In this document: positions 23,203 through 32,944 of the stretch, one piece after another | Layout: each line of letters opens with the position of its first letter | How positions within the stretch are numbered: the first letter of the stretch is position 1 | Assembly (NCBI GenBank): GCA_023091665.1 | Contig: JALJCQ010000012.1 | Coordinates: 2,542,001-2,606,000, forward strand | Length of the DNA: 64,000 nucleotides | Direction of reading: 5' to 3' | DNA from: Pythium myriotylum | Taxonomy: Eukaryota; Oomycota; Peronosporomycetes; Pythiales; Pythiaceae | Notes under the pieces: generated by a model | What the model saw: only the letters and a program-made list of their open reading frames with translations | Databases searched by the model: none | What the model was told of the DNA's origin: nothing | Made by a program: the position numbers and the translations under genes

Positions 23203-24237
23203 CTCCCCCTCGACTCGACTGCGTCTTGAACACCAAGCTTGGTGCGGAGCACGTCGAACTGGACAGTGGGGATCGGCTTGGTCATGATGTCGGCAAGCAT
23301 GTCTTGGGTCGGGCAATACTGCAGACACACTTGGCCGTCCTCGACCTTCTCACGAACGAAGTGGTAGCGAATGTCGATGTGCTTGGTGCGCTTGTGGAAC
23401 TCGGGGTTCTTGGCCAACGCGATCGCACCTTGGTTGTCTTCGTACACCGTGAGCGCTTGGTCGCTTGCAACTTCGCCGAGTTCGCACAGGAACGCCTTGA
23501 GCCACACGGCTTCTTGGATCGCTTCCGATAGAGCCATGTACTCTGCTTCGGTCGAGGAGAGGGCGACAGTTCGCTGCTTCTTGCTGCGCCAGCTGATGCA
23601 TCCGCCGTTGAGCATGAACACGTAGCCGCTGGTGCTTCGACGTGACTCGATGTCGCCAGCCCAGTCGGCGTCGGAGTAGCCGACCAGTCTTCCGTCGTGC
23701 GATGCCGAGAACTGCAGGCCGTACGTCGGAGTCGCTTGCAGATACCGGAGCACACGCTTGAGAGCTTGCCAATGTGTTGGACACGGGTCCGCGGCGAACT
23801 GGCTGAGTGTGCCGACTGCCGCTGCGAGGTCTGGTCGAGTGCCGACCATGAGGTACATGAGTGCGCCGACTGCACTTCGGTACGGCACGTTCTTCATGGT
23901 GTCTTCGTGCTTGCAACCACCTTCGCACATGGCCTTGGTCAGCTTGAGTCCGGGGTCTTGAGGGGTCCTCACTGGTTTGCAGTCTTGCATGCCGAACTTG
24001 GTCAGGATCGACTGCAGGAACTTGGTCTGCCGCATGGTCACGTCGCCGGACTTGGGGTCTTGATCAACTTCCATGCCGAGGCAGTACTTGAGTTCGCCGA
24101 GGTCGGACATCTCGAAGCGTTCGCTGAGTGCACGCTTGGTCGCCGTGAGCAACTCGAGGCTGTTGCAGGCGAGGATGAGGTCGTCGACGTAGATCACCAC
24201 GAAGATCATCGCTGAGCCGCTCCGCTTGACGTACACG
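23157..24237 (-). pseudogene. RT YVDD to RNase H fragment (residues 1101-1459)
   Basis: Minus-strand frame from CGTGTACGTC (V1101-Y1102) through YVDD (1116-1119) and the RNase H residues to the normal stop in the LTR. It is exactly the part missing from the copy at 24601-27948, and the two share the 5 bases CGTGT. It lies upstream of that copy and inverted. Confidence 0.85.
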
Positions 24238-24596
24238 TGTTGAAGATGATGCGCCTCGAACCCAGCGTCATCATTCCAGTTGAAGCTCGGCAGTTGAAGC
24301 TCGGCTGTAGAAGATTCTCCTGCAGAAGATTCTCCGTGGAAGATTCGACATGTGGAAGATTCGACATGTGGAAGATTCTCCGTCTGGTTCTGGTTTGAAT
24401 CCAGTGCCACCCATCGACTTCGTTGAAGTATCCACGAAGTCAGTTTATGTTTGCATATGTTTACGATAGGTAGGACATACATTTGATTATGGTAGCGTAG
24501 GACACACACAGACGGCTTAGAGGTAGCAGCAGCGAACTAAGTCCCGATCAATTCACTTTGCATTTTGCATCCCACCAACCAAGCGACCTTCCAACA
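24238..24596 (+). repeat. Family 1 5' LTR, 359 bp
   Basis: A complete LTR, class B, followed directly by a primer binding site, so a true 5' LTR. The left flank ACACG is the complement of the CGTGT that ends this copy at 27904. Confidence 0.9.
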
Positions 24597-24609
24597 GGTT
24601 ATGAGCCCA
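24597..24609 (+). promoter_or_regulatory. Primer binding site (initiator tRNA-Met anticodon arm)
   Basis: GGTTATGAGCCCA follows the LTR without a gap. It is complementary to the anticodon arm of eukaryotic initiator tRNA-Met (GGGCUCAUAACC). That is the half-tRNA priming type known from Drosophila copia, unlike the 3'-end priming of plant copia elements. The ATG within it is the first ATG of the gag frame. Confidence 0.75.
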
Positions 24610-27600
24610 AGCCCAGCCGACTCTGCCTCCACCGACTTCGCCTCCCCAGCCTTCGCCATGGATTCGACCACCCCAGCTCGCATCAACAAGTTCGACGGAA
24701 CCAACTTCCACACATGGAAGTTCAAGATGCAGATGGTGCTCGAAGAACGCGACGTCTGGGAAGTTGTCTGTGGAGAGGTCAAACTCGAGCAGTGCCAGAC
24801 CGACGCGGACCGAGCCCTCTTCAAGAAGAAGTCTCGCAAGGCGCTCGCGATGATCTGTCTCGCGATGGAAGACTCGCAGCTCCCGCTGGTTCGGTCGGCG
24901 AGTGGTGCGCAAGATGCATGGTCAAGACTGGAAGAACACTTCGAGAAGAAGAGCCTTGCCAACAAGCTCTTTCTTCGTCGTCGTTTCTTCACGACCATGA
25001 TGGAAGAAGGTGACGATGTGCTCACGCACATCAACAAGCTCAAGACCCTGGCGGAGCAACTCGACGCAGTCGGCGCTCCGGTCAGCGAAGACGACTTGGT
25101 GATCACGCTTCTCGGCAGTCTCAGCGAGTCGTACCAGTTCCTCATCACGGCGTTGGAGTCGCGTGTCGACGCGCTCACGTGGGAACTCGTGACGTCTCGG
25201 CTGCTCCATGAAGACATGAAGCGCAAGGAGCAAGGTGGCGACGGAGCCACGCTTGGGCAAGCGTTCATGACAAGTGACGCGAAGCCCAAGGGCCGTGCAG
25301 TCAAGAAGACTGGCACGTGCAACTACTGCGGCAAGATCGGTCATTGGGCCGCGGAGTGCCACTCGCGTGTCAAGGACAACGGCAACGGCAACGGCAACTC
25401 CGGCGGCAACGGAAACGGCAACGGAAACGGAAACGGCAACCCTCGGCAACGGTTCCAGCGAGCCAACCTTGCGCGAGATGAAGACCCCGGCGAGTACCTG
25501 TTCTCGGTCGGGAAGACCCAAGGCAAGTCGAGTCAATCCACGGCGTGGTTGGTCGACTCGGGTGCGACTCAGCACATGTCGCGAACCAAGCAGTTCATGA
25601 TGAACTACAAGAAGATCGACCCAGTCGACGTGCATCTGGCCGATGATGGCACGGTCCAAGCGGTTGGCGTGGGAGACATTCTCATGTCGATGAAGACTCC
25701 AAGCGGTGTCAAGAAGGGTTTGCTCACCAACGTGTGGCATATCCCCAAGCTCAGCCGCAACCTGTTCTCGGTCGGAAGATTCACGGAGGACGTTGCTCCC
25801 GTGACGTTCGACAAGGACGGTTGCTTCGTCGTTCTCAAGGGCGCCAAGCGGACCATCGGCACTCGAATCGGCAAGGGTCTGTTCAAGCTCAACATGTCTC
25901 CAGTGTCGATTGAAGCAGCCCACGCCGCCAGTGCAAGACGAGGTCGCGCCATGTCCAAGTCGTACCTGTGGCACCTCCGACTCGGTCATATCGGCTTCAG
26001 CGGACTCGAAGCCATCGTCAAGAAGGACCTCGCCGACGGACTCGATATCGGGTCTGTGCAGGAATGGGAGGTCTGTGAAGGCTGTGCACTCGGCAAGCTG
26101 ACTCGCGTCAAGTTCCAGTCGGGCACGACCAAGCGGTCTGCGAATCTGCTTGACGTCGTGTACAGCGATGTGGCCGGCCCCATGAAGACCCCGACTTTCG
26201 GCGGCATGAAGTACTTTGCCACCTTCACCGACGACAAGTCTCGACTGTGCAAGTTGTACCTCGTGCGGTCCAAGGACGAAGTCTACGACAAGTTCGTCGA
26301 GTTCGTCAACTGGGCCGAGAACCAAACCGGTCGTCGAGTCAAGGTGCTTCGAACCGACGGCGGCGGCGAGTACCAGTCGGCCAAGCTTGCCAAGTTCTGC
26401 CGCAAGCGTGGCATCGAGCACGATGTCACGCCGCCATACACGCCTCAGTTGAACGGTGTGGCGGAGCGCATGAACCGAACCATCGGTGAGTGTGGTCGCT
26501 GCAAGCTCCACCATGCCAACTTGTCCGACGAGTACTGGGGCGAAGCCGTCATGACTGCAGTCGAAGTTCGCAACCGACTTCCGACCCGCGCTCAAGACTT
26601 GTACAAGTCGCCGTACGAAGAATGGTACGGGAAGAAGCCCTTGCTCGCCAACTTCAAGGTGTTCGGCTGCCATGCGTACGTCCACGTGCCCAAGGAGAAG
26701 CGGTCGAAGTTCGACGCCCGAGCCATCTTGTGTCGGTTCCTCGGCTACTCGGACCACGAGAAGGCGTATCGGTTTGAAGAAATCGCAACCGGCCGGATCG
26801 TCATCAGTCGAGACGCGCAGTTCATGGAAGACACATTCGACGATGGCAAGCGCGAAGAACCCTGGAGCAAGTCCGTCGAGTTCCGCGACGATGAAGATGA
26901 TGAAGATCAAGATGAAGCAACCGACAACCAAGATGATGAAGACATGGGTGAGCAGCCAGCCTCACCAGCACCAAGTCAGCGCAGCTACGAGCGACCGGAG
27001 TGGCAACAGGGCCAGCGGTCGCAGCGTCCAGCAGCACCAGCATCGGCCCAGCAGCCGAATGTCGACTACGCACCAGGGTCCAAGCGCCACTCTCGCACGC
27101 ACTCGCTCGAGAACCTGGCTGAACCGCCAGTTGAGAAGCGCTACGGACGGGTTGGTCGCACAAGTGGTGCGACTCCACCACCCACGCAAGGTCCAAGGAC
27201 ATCGCTCGAAGATCTGTCTGCACTGCTCACGTCGATCGAAGAGGAAGGCATAGAAGATGAAGATGAAGAAGGCGAAGACGTGCAAGAACAAGGGGGGGAA
27301 GACCAAGATTACGATCTCGAAGAGTTTGCTCTCGTCGTGAATTCAGGGGGAGAGTTGCCGACATCGTTCAAGTCGGCGATGGAATCCGACGACGCCAGCA
27401 ACTGGAAGGAAGCCTGCGACTCCGAGCTCGAGTCGCTCAAGAAGAACGAGACCTGGGACCTAGTCCCTTTGCCAGCCGGACGCAAGGCCATCACCAGCAA
27501 GTGGGTGTTCAAGGTCAAGGAAACCGCCGAAGGACTCGTCGAGCGGTACAAGGCTCGACTCGTTGCCAAGGGGTTCCTGCAGAAGTACGGCATCGACTTC

Positions 27601-27948
27601 GAAGAGACATTCGCACCCGTCGCCAAGTTCACGTCGATCCGCACCATCCTCAGCATCGCCGCTCGACACAAGCTCATGATCCATCAGATGGATGTCAAGA
27701 CGGCGTTCCTGAACGGCAACCTCGACGAAGAAATCTACATGAAGCAGCCCGAAGGCTTCGTCGACCAGCGCCACCCCGACTACGTGTGCAAGCTCAAGCG
27801 CTCGCTCTACGGTCTCAAGCAGTCGCCACGCATGTGGAACCAGACCATCGACGCCTTCATGCGCAAGGTCGGCTTCACCAAGTGCGAGATGGACCACTGC
27901 GTGTTGTTGGAAGGTCGCTTGGTTGGTGGGATGCAAAATGCAAAGTGA
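24601..27948 (+). CDS. gag-pol: Copia polyprotein, Gag to RT, cut before YVDD and ending in an antisense LTR
   Basis: An open frame of 1115 residues starting at the ATG inside the primer site. A second ATG at 24658 (M20) has a better GCCATGG context and may be the real start. It carries Gag (about 25-230), zinc knuckle C240-C243-H248-C253, asparagine/glycine-rich linker, protease DSG (319-321), integrase HHCC and D523/D586/E622, and RT up to V1101. It then reads 14 codons into the LTR at 27905 ([14 protein letters not shown]) and stops. YVDD and RNase H are missing, so it could give Gag, protease and integrase but no active RT. Its lost part is at 23157-24237, inverted. Confidence 0.85.
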   Translation: MSPSPADSASTDFASPAFAMDSTTPARINKFDGTNFHTWKFKMQMVLEERDVWEVVCGEVKLEQCQTDADRALFKKKSRKALAMICLAMEDSQLPLVRSASGAQDAWSRLEEHFEKKSLANKLFLRRRFFTTMMEEGDDVLTHINKLKTLAEQLDAVGAPVSEDDLVITLLGSLSESYQFLITALESRVDALTWELVTSRLLHEDMKRKEQGGDGATLGQAFMTSDAKPKGRAVKKTGTCNYCGKIGHWAAECHSRVKDNGNGNGNSGGNGNGNGNGNGNPRQRFQRANLARDEDPGEYLFSVGKTQGKSSQSTAWLVDSGATQHMSRTKQFMMNYKKIDPVDVHLADDGTVQAVGVGDILMSMKTPSGVKKGLLTNVWHIPKLSRNLFSVGRFTEDVAPVTFDKDGCFVVLKGAKRTIGTRIGKGLFKLNMSPVSIEAAHAASARRGRAMSKSYLWHLRLGHIGFSGLEAIVKKDLADGLDIGSVQEWEVCEGCALGKLTRVKFQSGTTKRSANLLDVVYSDVAGPMKTPTFGGMKYFATFTDDKSRLCKLYLVRSKDEVYDKFVEFVNWAENQTGRRVKVLRTDGGGEYQSAKLAKFCRKRGIEHDVTPPYTPQLNGVAERMNRTIGECGRCKLHHANLSDEYWGEAVMTAVEVRNRLPTRAQDLYKSPYEEWYGKKPLLANFKVFGCHAYVHVPKEKRSKFDARAILCRFLGYSDHEKAYRFEEIATGRIVISRDAQFMEDTFDDGKREEPWSKSVEFRDDEDDEDQDEATDNQDDEDMGEQPASPAPSQRSYERPEWQQGQRSQRPAAPASAQQPNVDYAPGSKRHSRTHSLENLAEPPVEKRYGRVGRTSGATPPPTQGPRTSLEDLSALLTSIEEEGIEDEDEEGEDVQEQGGEDQDYDLEEFALVVNSGGELPTSFKSAMESDDASNWKEACDSELESLKKNETWDLVPLPAGRKAITSKWVFKVKETAEGLVERYKARLVAKGFLQKYGIDFEETFAPVAKFTSIRTILSIAARHKLMIHQMDVKTAFLNGNLDEEIYMKQPEGFVDQRHPDYVCKLKRSLYGLKQSPRMWNQTIDAFMRKVGFTKCEMDHCVLLEGRLVGGMQNAK

Positions 27949-28247
27949 ATTGATCGGGACTTAGTTCGCTACTGCTACCTCTAAGCCGTCTGTGTGTGTC
28001 CTACGCTACCATAATCAAATGTATGTCCTACCTATCGTAAACATATGCAAACATGAAGTGACTTCGTGGATACTTCAACGAAGTCGATGGGTGGCACTGG
28101 ATTCAAACCAGAACCAGACGGAGAATCTTCCACATGTCGAATCTTCCACGGAGAATCTTCTGCAGGAGAATCTTCTACAGCCGAGCTTCAACTGCCGAGC
28201 TTCAACTGGAATGATGACGCTGGGTTCGAGGCGCATCATCTTCAACA
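27905..28247 (-). repeat. 3' LTR of the full-length copy, 343 bp
   Basis: Class A, with one 16-bp minisatellite unit. It differs from the 5' LTR at 32586 by the 16-bp unit and about three bases. The left flank CGTGT is RT sequence of the previous copy. Confidence 0.9.
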
Positions 28248-31200
28248 CTCCCCCTCGACTCGACTGCGTCTTGAACACCAAGCTTGGTGCGGAGCACGTC
28301 GAACTGGACAGTGGGGATCGGCTTGGTCATGATGTCGGCAAGCATGTCTTGGGTCGGGCAATACTGCAGACACACTTGGCCGTCCTCGACCTTCTCACGA
28401 ACGAAGTGGTAGCGAATGTCGATGTGCTTGGTGCGCTTGTGGAACTCGGGGTTCTTGGCCAACGCGATCGCACCTTGGTTGTCTTCGTACACCGTGAGCG
28501 CTTGGTCGCTTGCAACTTCGCCGAGTTCGCACAGGAACGCCTTGAGCCACACGGCTTCTTGGATCGCTTCCGATAGAGCCATGTACTCTGCTTCGGTCGA
28601 GGAGAGGGCGACAGTTCGCTGCTTCTTGCTGCGCCAGCTGATGCATCCGCCGTTGAGCATGAACACGTAGCCGCTGGTGCTTCGACGTGACTCGATGTCG
28701 CCAGCCCAGTCGGCGTCGGAGTAGCCGACCAGTCTTCCGTCGTGCGATGCCGAGAACTGCAGGCCGTACGTCGGAGTCGCTTGCAGATACCGGAGCACAC
28801 GCTTGAGAGCTTGCCAATGTGTTGGACACGGGTCCGCGGCGAACTGGCTGAGTGTGCCGACTGCCGCTGCGAGGTCTGGTCGAGTGCCGACCATGAGGTA
28901 CATGAGTGCGCCGACTGCACTTCGGTACGGCACGTTCTTCATGGTGTCTTCGTGCTTGCAACCACCTTCGCACATGGCCTTGGTCAGCTTGAGTCCGGGG
29001 TCTTGAGGGGTCCTCACTGGTTTGCAGTCTTGCATGCCGAACTTGGTCAGGATCGACTGCAGGAACTTGGTCTGCCGCATGGTCACGTCGCCGGACTTGG
29101 GGTCTTGATCAACTTCCATGCCGAGGCAGTACTTGAGTTCGCCGAGGTCGGACATCCCGAAGCGTTCGCTGAGTGCACGCTTGGTCGCCGTGAGCAACTC
29201 GAGGCTGTTGCAGGCGAGGATGAGGTCGTCGACGTAGATCACCACGAAGATCATCGCTGAGCCGCTCCGCTTGACGTACACGCAGTGGTCCATCTCGCAC
29301 TTGGTGAAGCCGACCTTGCGCATGAAGGCGTCGATGGTCTGGTTCCACATGCGTGGCGACTGCTTGAGACCGTAGAGCGAGCGCTTGAGCTTGCACACGT
29401 AGTCGGGGTGGCGCTGGTCGACGAAGCCTTCGGGCTGCTTCATGTAGATTTCTTCGTCGAGGTTGCCGTTCAGGAACGCCGTCTTGACATCCATCTGATG
29501 GATCATGAGCTTGTGTCGAGCGGCGATGCTGAGGATGGTGCGGATCGACGTGAACTTGGCGACGGGTGCGAATGTCTCTTCGAAGTCGATGCCGTACTTC
29601 TGCAGGAACCCCTTGGCAACGAGTCGAGCCTTGTACCGTTCGACGAGTCCTTCGGCGGTTTCCTTGACCTTGAACACCCACTTGCTGGTGATGGCCTTGC
29701 GTCCGGCTGGCAAAGGGACTAGGTCCCAGGTCTCGTTCTTCTTGAGCGACTCGAGCTCGGAGTCGCAGGCTTCCTTCCAGTTGCTGGCGTCGTCGGATTC
29801 CATCGCCGACTTGAACGATGTCGGCAACTCTCCCCCTGAATTCACGACGAGAGCAAACTCTTCGAGATCGTAATCTTGGTCTTCCCCCCCTTGTTCTTGC
29901 ACGTCTTCGCCTTCTTCATCTTCATCTTCTATGCCTTCCTCTTCGATCGACGTGAGCAGTGCAGACAGATCTTCGAGCGATGTCCTTGGACCTTGCGTGG
30001 GTGGTGGAGTCGCACCACTTGTGCGACCAACCCGTCCGTAGCGCTTCTCAACTGGCGGTTCAGCCAGGTTCTCGAGCGAGTGCGTGCGAGAGTGGCGCTT
30101 GGACCCTGGTGCGTAGTCGACATTCGGCTGCTGGGCCGATGCTGGTGCTGCTGGACGCTGCGACCGCTGGCCCTGTTGCCACTCCGGTCGCTCGTAGCTG
30201 CGCTGACTTGGTGCTGGTGAGGCTGGCTGCTCACCCATGTCTTCATCATCTTGGTTGTCGGTTGCTTCATCTTGATCTTCATCATCTTCATCGTCGCGGA
30301 ACTCGACGGACTTGCTCCAGGGTTCTTCGCGCTTGCCATCGTCGAATGTGTCTTCCATGAACTGCGCGTCTCGACTGATGACGATCCGGCCGGTTGCGAT
30401 TTCTTCAAACCGATACGCCTTCTCGTGGTCCGAGTAGCCGAGGAACCGACACAAGATGGCTCGGGCGTCGAACTTCGACCGCTTCTCCTTGGGCACGTGG
30501 ACGTACGCATGGCAGCCGAACACCTTGAAGTTGGCGAGCAAGGGCTTCTTCCCGTACCATTCTTCGTACGGCGACTTGTACAAGTCTTGAGCGCGGGTCG
30601 GAAGTCGGTTGCGAACTTCGACTGCAGTCATGACGGCTTCGCCCCAGTACTCGTCGGACAAGTTGGCATGGTGGAGCTTGCAACGACCACACTCACCGAT
30701 GGTTCGGTTCATGCGCTCCGCCACACCGTTCAACTGAGGCGTGTATGGCGGCGTGACGTCGTGCTCGATGCCACGCTTGCGGCAGAACTTGGCAAGTTTG
30801 GCCGACTGGTACTCGCCGCCGCCGTCGGTTCGAAGCACCTTGACTCGACGACCGGTTTGGTTCTCGGCCCAGTTGACGAACTCGACGAACTTGTCGTAGA
30901 CTTCGTCCTTGGACCGCATCAGGTACAACTTGCACAGTCGAGACTTGTCGTCGGTGAAGGTGGCAAAGTACTTCATGCCGCCGAAAGTCGGAGTCTTCAT
31001 GGGGCCGGCCACATCGCTGTACACGACGTCAAGCAGATTCGCAGACCGCTTGGTCGTGCCCGACTGGAACTTGACGCGAGTCAGCTTGCCGAGTGCACAG
31101 CCTTCACAGACCTCCCACTCTTGCACAGACCCAATGTCGAGTCCGTCGGCGAGGTCCTTCTTGACGATGGCTTCGAGACCGCTGAAGCCGATGTGACCGA

Positions 31201-32581
31201 GTCGGAGGTGCCACAGGTACGACTTGGACATGGCGCGACCTCGTCTTGCACTGGCGGCGTGGGCTGCTTCAGTCGACACTGGAGACATGTTGAGCTTGAA
31301 CAGACCCTTGCCGATTCGAGTGCCGATGGTCCGCTTGGCGCCCTTGAGAACGACGAAGCAACCGTCCTTGTCGAACGTCACGGGAGCAACGTCCTCCGTG
31401 AATCTTCCGACCGAGAACAGGTTGCGGCTGAGCTTGGGGATATGCCACACGTTGGTGAGCAAACCCTTCTTGACACCGCTTGGAGTCTTCATCGACATGA
31501 GAATGTCTCCCACGCCAACCGCTTGGACCGTGCCATCATCGGCCAGATGCACGTCGACTGGGTCGATCTTCTTGTAGTTCATCATGAACTGCTTGGTTCG
31601 CGACATGTGCTGAGTCGCACCCGAGTCGACCAACCACGCCGTGGATTGACTCGACTTGCCTTGGGTCTTCCCGACCGAGAACAGGTACTCGCCGGGGTCT
31701 TCATCTCGCGCAAGGTTCGCTCGCTGGAACCGTTGCCGAGGGTTGCCGTTTCCGTTTCCGTTGCCGTTTCCGTTGCCGCCGGAGTTGCCGTTGCCGTTGC
31801 CGTTGTCCTTGACACGCGAGTGGCACTCCGCGGCCCAATGACCGATCTTGCCGCAGTAGTTGCACGTGCCAGTCTTCTTGACTGCACGGCCCTTGGGCTT
31901 CGCGTCACTTGTCATGAACGCTTGCCCAAGCGTGGCTCCGTCGCCACCTTGCTCCTTGCGCTTCATGTCTTCATGGAGCAGCCGAGACGTCACGAGTTCC
32001 CACGTGAGCGCGTCGACACGCGACTCCAACGCCGTGATGAGGAACTGGTACGACTCGCTGAGACTGCCGAGAAGCGTGATCACCAAGTCGTCTTCGCTGA
32101 CCGGAGCGCCGACTGCGTCGAGTTGCTCCGCCAGGGTCTTGAGCTTGTTGATGTGCGTGAGCACATCGTCACCTTCTTCCATCATGGTCGTGAAGAAACG
32201 ACGACGAAGAAAGAGCTTGTTGGCAAGGCTCTTCTTCTCGAAGTGTTCTTCCAGTCTTGACCATGCATCTTGCGCACCACTCGCCGACCGAACCAGCGGG
32301 AGCTGCGAGTCTTCCATCGCGAGACAGATCATCGCGAGCGCCTTGCGAGACTTCTTCTTGAAGAGGGCTCGGTCCGCGTCGGTCTGGCACTGCTCGAGTT
32401 TGACCTCTCCACAGACAACTTCCCAGACGTCGCGTTCTTCGAGCACCATCTGCATCTTGAACTTCCATGTGTGGAAGTTGGTTCCGTCGAACTTGTTGAT
32501 GCCAGCTGGGGTGGTCGAATCCATGGCGAAGGCTGGGGAGGCGAAGTCGGTGGAGGCAGAGTCGGCTGGGCTTGGGCTCAT
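28202..32581 (-). CDS. gag-pol: Complete copia Gag-Pol polyprotein, 1459 aa
   Basis: A single frame without frameshift or stop, as is usual for copia. Order: Gag with UBN2-like region (about 25-230); CX2CX4HX4C knuckle at 240-253; N/G-rich linker (260-280); aspartic protease DSGA at 319-322; GAG-pre-integrase HHCC (H458, H463, C492, C495); integrase D523, D586, E622; acidic and Q/P-rich linker (about 750-910); RT with D1031 and YVDD at 1116-1119; RNase H D1289, E1330/E1332, D1367, D1388. The start chosen is the ATG in the primer site; M20 in a GCCATGG context is the alternative. Glycine replaces the glutamate found in other copies at residue 1142, close to the RT core. It is otherwise the best candidate for an autonomous copy. 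Confidence 0.92.
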   Translation of the reverse strand: MSPSPADSASTDFASPAFAMDSTTPAGINKFDGTNFHTWKFKMQMVLEERDVWEVVCGEVKLEQCQTDADRALFKKKSRKALAMICLAMEDSQLPLVRSASGAQDAWSRLEEHFEKKSLANKLFLRRRFFTTMMEEGDDVLTHINKLKTLAEQLDAVGAPVSEDDLVITLLGSLSESYQFLITALESRVDALTWELVTSRLLHEDMKRKEQGGDGATLGQAFMTSDAKPKGRAVKKTGTCNYCGKIGHWAAECHSRVKDNGNGNGNSGGNGNGNGNGNGNPRQRFQRANLARDEDPGEYLFSVGKTQGKSSQSTAWLVDSGATQHMSRTKQFMMNYKKIDPVDVHLADDGTVQAVGVGDILMSMKTPSGVKKGLLTNVWHIPKLSRNLFSVGRFTEDVAPVTFDKDGCFVVLKGAKRTIGTRIGKGLFKLNMSPVSTEAAHAASARRGRAMSKSYLWHLRLGHIGFSGLEAIVKKDLADGLDIGSVQEWEVCEGCALGKLTRVKFQSGTTKRSANLLDVVYSDVAGPMKTPTFGGMKYFATFTDDKSRLCKLYLMRSKDEVYDKFVEFVNWAENQTGRRVKVLRTDGGGEYQSAKLAKFCRKRGIEHDVTPPYTPQLNGVAERMNRTIGECGRCKLHHANLSDEYWGEAVMTAVEVRNRLPTRAQDLYKSPYEEWYGKKPLLANFKVFGCHAYVHVPKEKRSKFDARAILCRFLGYSDHEKAYRFEEIATGRIVISRDAQFMEDTFDDGKREEPWSKSVEFRDDEDDEDQDEATDNQDDEDMGEQPASPAPSQRSYERPEWQQGQRSQRPAAPASAQQPNVDYAPGSKRHSRTHSLENLAEPPVEKRYGRVGRTSGATPPPTQGPRTSLEDLSALLTSIEEEGIEDEDEEGEDVQEQGGEDQDYDLEEFALVVNSGGELPTSFKSAMESDDASNWKEACDSELESLKKNETWDLVPLPAGRKAITSKWVFKVKETAEGLVERYKARLVAKGFLQKYGIDFEETFAPVAKFTSIRTILSIAARHKLMIHQMDVKTAFLNGNLDEEIYMKQPEGFVDQRHPDYVCKLKRSLYGLKQSPRMWNQTIDAFMRKVGFTKCEMDHCVYVKRSGSAMIFVVIYVDDLILACNSLELLTATKRALSERFGMSDLGELKYCLGMEVDQDPKSGDVTMRQTKFLQSILTKFGMQDCKPVRTPQDPGLKLTKAMCEGGCKHEDTMKNVPYRSAVGALMYLMVGTRPDLAAAVGTLSQFAADPCPTHWQALKRVLRYLQATPTYGLQFSASHDGRLVGYSDADWAGDIESRRSTSGYVFMLNGGCISWRSKKQRTVALSSTEAEYMALSEAIQEAVWLKAFLCELGEVASDQALTVYEDNQGAIALAKNPEFHKRTKHIDIRYHFVREKVEDGQVCLQYCPTQDMLADIMTKPIPTVQFDVLRTKLGVQDAVESRGSVEDDAPRTQRHHSS
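28248..28255 (-). promoter_or_regulatory. Polypurine tract of the full-length copy
   Basis: CTCCCCCT on the plus strand (AGGGGGAG in the sense of the element), directly next to the 3' LTR. Confidence 0.8.
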
Positions 32582-32585
32582 AACC
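32573..32585 (-). promoter_or_regulatory. Primer binding site of the full-length copy
   Basis: GGTTATGAGCCCA on the minus strand, directly inside the 5' LTR. Same initiator-tRNA anticodon-arm complement as at 24597, overlapping the first ATG (32581-32579). Confidence 0.75.
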
Positions 32586-32944
32586 TGTTGGAAGGTCGCT
32601 TGGTTGGTGGGATGCAAAATGCAAAGTGAATTAATCGGGACTTAGTTCGCTACTGCTACCTCTAAGCCGTCTGTGTGTGTCCTACGCTACCATAATCAAA
32701 TGTATGTCCTACCTATCGTAAACATATGCAAACATAAACTGACTTCGTGGATACTTCAACGAAGTCGATGGGTGGCACTGGATTCAAACCAGAACCAGAC
32801 GGAGAATCTTCCACATGTCGAATCTTCCACATGTCGAATCTTCCACGGAGAATCTTCTGCAGGAGAATCTTCTACAGCCGAGCTTCAACTGCCGAGCTTC
32901 AACTGGAATGATGACGCTGGGTTCGAGGCGCATCATCTTCAACA
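32586..32944 (-). repeat. 5' LTR of the full-length copy, 359 bp
   Basis: Class B (CATAAACTGAC), with a private GAATTAATCGGG base. The right flank ACTCG is gag sequence of the next copy on the plus strand. Confidence 0.9.

Larger units (their letters stand above)
27905..32944 (-). mobile_element. Full-length family 1 Ty1/copia retrotransposon, 5040 bp
   Basis: The only copy in the window with both LTRs, primer site, polypurine tract and an uninterrupted polyprotein frame. The flanks are CGTGT on the left and ACTCG on the right, so there is no target site duplication. The LTRs are unequal (343 and 359 bp, classes A and B). Both facts argue that its ends were reshuffled by recombination after insertion, even though the coding region looks intact. 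Confidence 0.9.

Noticed and set aside
25380..25440. The AACGGC-type repeat as a microsatellite of separate interest
   Set aside because: It encodes the N/G-rich linker after the zinc knuckle in frame; small length differences between copies are ordinary slippage.
24922..26931. Very long antisense open frame (about 669 codons) opposite gag-pol, repeated in other copies
   Set aside because: It is a by-product of GC-rich codon use in the sense strand. It has no recognisable domain, no ATG-based start, and is broken wherever the sense copy is cut.
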